NCBI GenBank assembly: GCA_902787595.1 | Contig: CADAHD010000009.1 | Coordinates: 1-21,802 of the forward strand | From: an uncultured Lachnospiraceae bacterium | Lineage (GTDB): Bacteria > Bacillota_A > Clostridia > Lachnospirales > Lachnospiraceae | Direction: 5' to 3' | Length of the DNA stretch: 21,802 nucleotides | Shown here: positions 21,313 to 21,802 of the stretch, one piece after another | Numbering within the stretch: position 1 is the stretch's first letter | Layout of the letters: the number at the start of each line of letters is the position of its first letter | Made by a program: the position numbers and the translations under genes | Notes under the pieces: generated by a model | Databases searched by the model: none | What the model saw: the letters and a program-made list of their open reading frames with translations, nothing else | What the model was told of the DNA's origin: nothing

Positions 21313-21802
21313 CAAGCAGTTCCTGCAGATCACGTCCGTCAGGATTGCCGGCACTTATCACTATTCCCATTATCTGCGCCGGGCTCCAAAATGTATCCAA
21401 AATGCTCTCGGAACAGCCATATTCCGACTGCATGGCGAGCGCAGCTATAGCCGGCGCTGCCTGCACTTTATCCATCTTTGCCACGCTGATATCAGCCGGA
21501 CACTCCCCTATCGCTTCAAATCTTCTTAACTGAACCTGAGACCCGCTTAAGTATTCGGCAGCCTTTCTGCTCCATTCAGGCTCTTTGGTGTAGGAACTGA
21601 CGCCCATGAGCTTATAACCCATCAGACTGTACATCTGCACCTTATCGCCGTTTATAGTATAAGCAGGCAGCCTGGTAGCGCAGTAATCATCTCCCCAGGC
21701 CTCGGCTATCTTTTCAGCATTCCAGGCTCCGTTTATCCCGGCGACCACGCTGCCGCTGCGTACTGCTTCAACAAAGCAGTCATCATCCAGATTGATATAC
21801 GC
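21260..21802 (-). CDS. ABC-type extracellular solute-binding protein, 5' end outside window
   Basis: The visible C-terminal 180 residues resemble the second lobe of sugar-type (MalE-like, family 1) binding proteins. Features are VVAGINGAWNAEKIAEAWGDDY, the LPAYTINGDKVQMYS segment, GYKLMGVSSYTKEPEW and AAEYLSGSQVQLRRFEAIG. The frame is open to the right edge, so the signal peptide and first lobe lie outside. The end is a variable helix followed directly by TAA. The 3' end overlaps the EAL gene, which suggests a joint transcript and perhaps a signalling role instead of, or beside, transport. The ligand cannot be told from this part. Confidence 0.85.
   Translation of the reverse strand, partial: AYINLDDDCFVEAVRSGSVVAGINGAWNAEKIAEAWGDDYCATRLPAYTINGDKVQMYSLMGYKLMGVSSYTKEPEWSRKAAEYLSGSQVQLRRFEAIGECPADISVAKMDKVQAAPAIAALAMQSEYGCSESILDTFWSPAQIMGIVISAGNPDGRDLQELLDEAVEGITESIENKTQE

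Noticed and set aside
1..21802. CRISPR arrays, tRNA or rRNA genes, insertion sequences, phage genes, riboswitches
   Set aside because: No regular spaced repeats, cloverleaf-like sequences, transposase or phage motifs, or long structured leaders were seen in the gaps, which are all under about 225 bp.

Overview
The window looks like core chromosome of a low- to mid-GC Bacillota, most likely a Clostridia of the Lachnospiraceae type. This rests on gene order (a gmk-like gene, yaaR, holB, yaaT/ricT, trmN6, rsmI; HU beside the S4 protein RqcP; divIC, tilS and ftsH close together), on strong AGGAGG-type ribosome binding sites, and on the protein sequences. No tRNA, rRNA, CRISPR array, insertion sequence or prophage was seen. 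About 95% of the window is coding, and no gene-free stretch exceeds 300 bases.

Layout. (1) 1-2305, minus: ftsH followed by an overlapping rsuA-type pseudouridine synthase that runs off the left edge. (2) 2519-3849, plus: divIC and tilS, divergent from ftsH across a 213-bp region with a recognisable promoter on each strand. (3) 3871-4491, minus: HU (own promoter and terminator), then the S4-domain protein RqcP. (4) 4713-9214, minus: a tightly packed operon of a guanylate-kinase-like gene, yaaR, holB, ricT, trmN6 and rsmI. (5) 9340-9638, plus: acpP as a single-gene unit with a near-consensus promoter and a clear intrinsic terminator. (6) 9676-13616, plus: DegT-type sugar aminotransferase, cca and a PEGA-domain lipoprotein, coupled by overlaps of 11 and 17 bp. 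(7) 13728-19359, plus: membrane-anchored SH3/glycoside hydrolase 18 protein, Sua5/TsaC, rpiB, dCMP deaminase, a coiled-coil/SleB-like wall hydrolase, and a frameshifted DUF402 gene. (8) 19354-21802, minus: the end of an ABC-type solute-binding protein, overlapping a membrane c-di-GMP phosphodiesterase (EAL) with a degenerate GGDEF domain.

How the genes fit together. Translation and RNA maturation dominate: TilS, TrmN6, RsmI, RsuA, Cca, Sua5/TsaC, RqcP and RicT. DNA replication and packaging (HolB, HU), cell envelope and division (FtsH, DivIC, the GH18 protein, the SleB-like protein, the PEGA lipoprotein) and nucleotide/pentose metabolism (Gmk-like, dCMP deaminase, RpiB) make up most of the rest. 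The genes that normally separate rqcP from divIC in spore formers (yabP, yabQ) are absent, and hpt, usually between tilS and ftsH, is also absent, so this locus has been rearranged and the organism may not form spores.

I did not find a convincing new multi-gene system. The points most worth a second look are the solute-binding-protein/EAL pair with its long gene overlap, the gmk-like gene that appears to lack a 5' leader and Shine-Dalgarno site, the broken DUF402 gene, and the shortened SleB-like catalytic domain.
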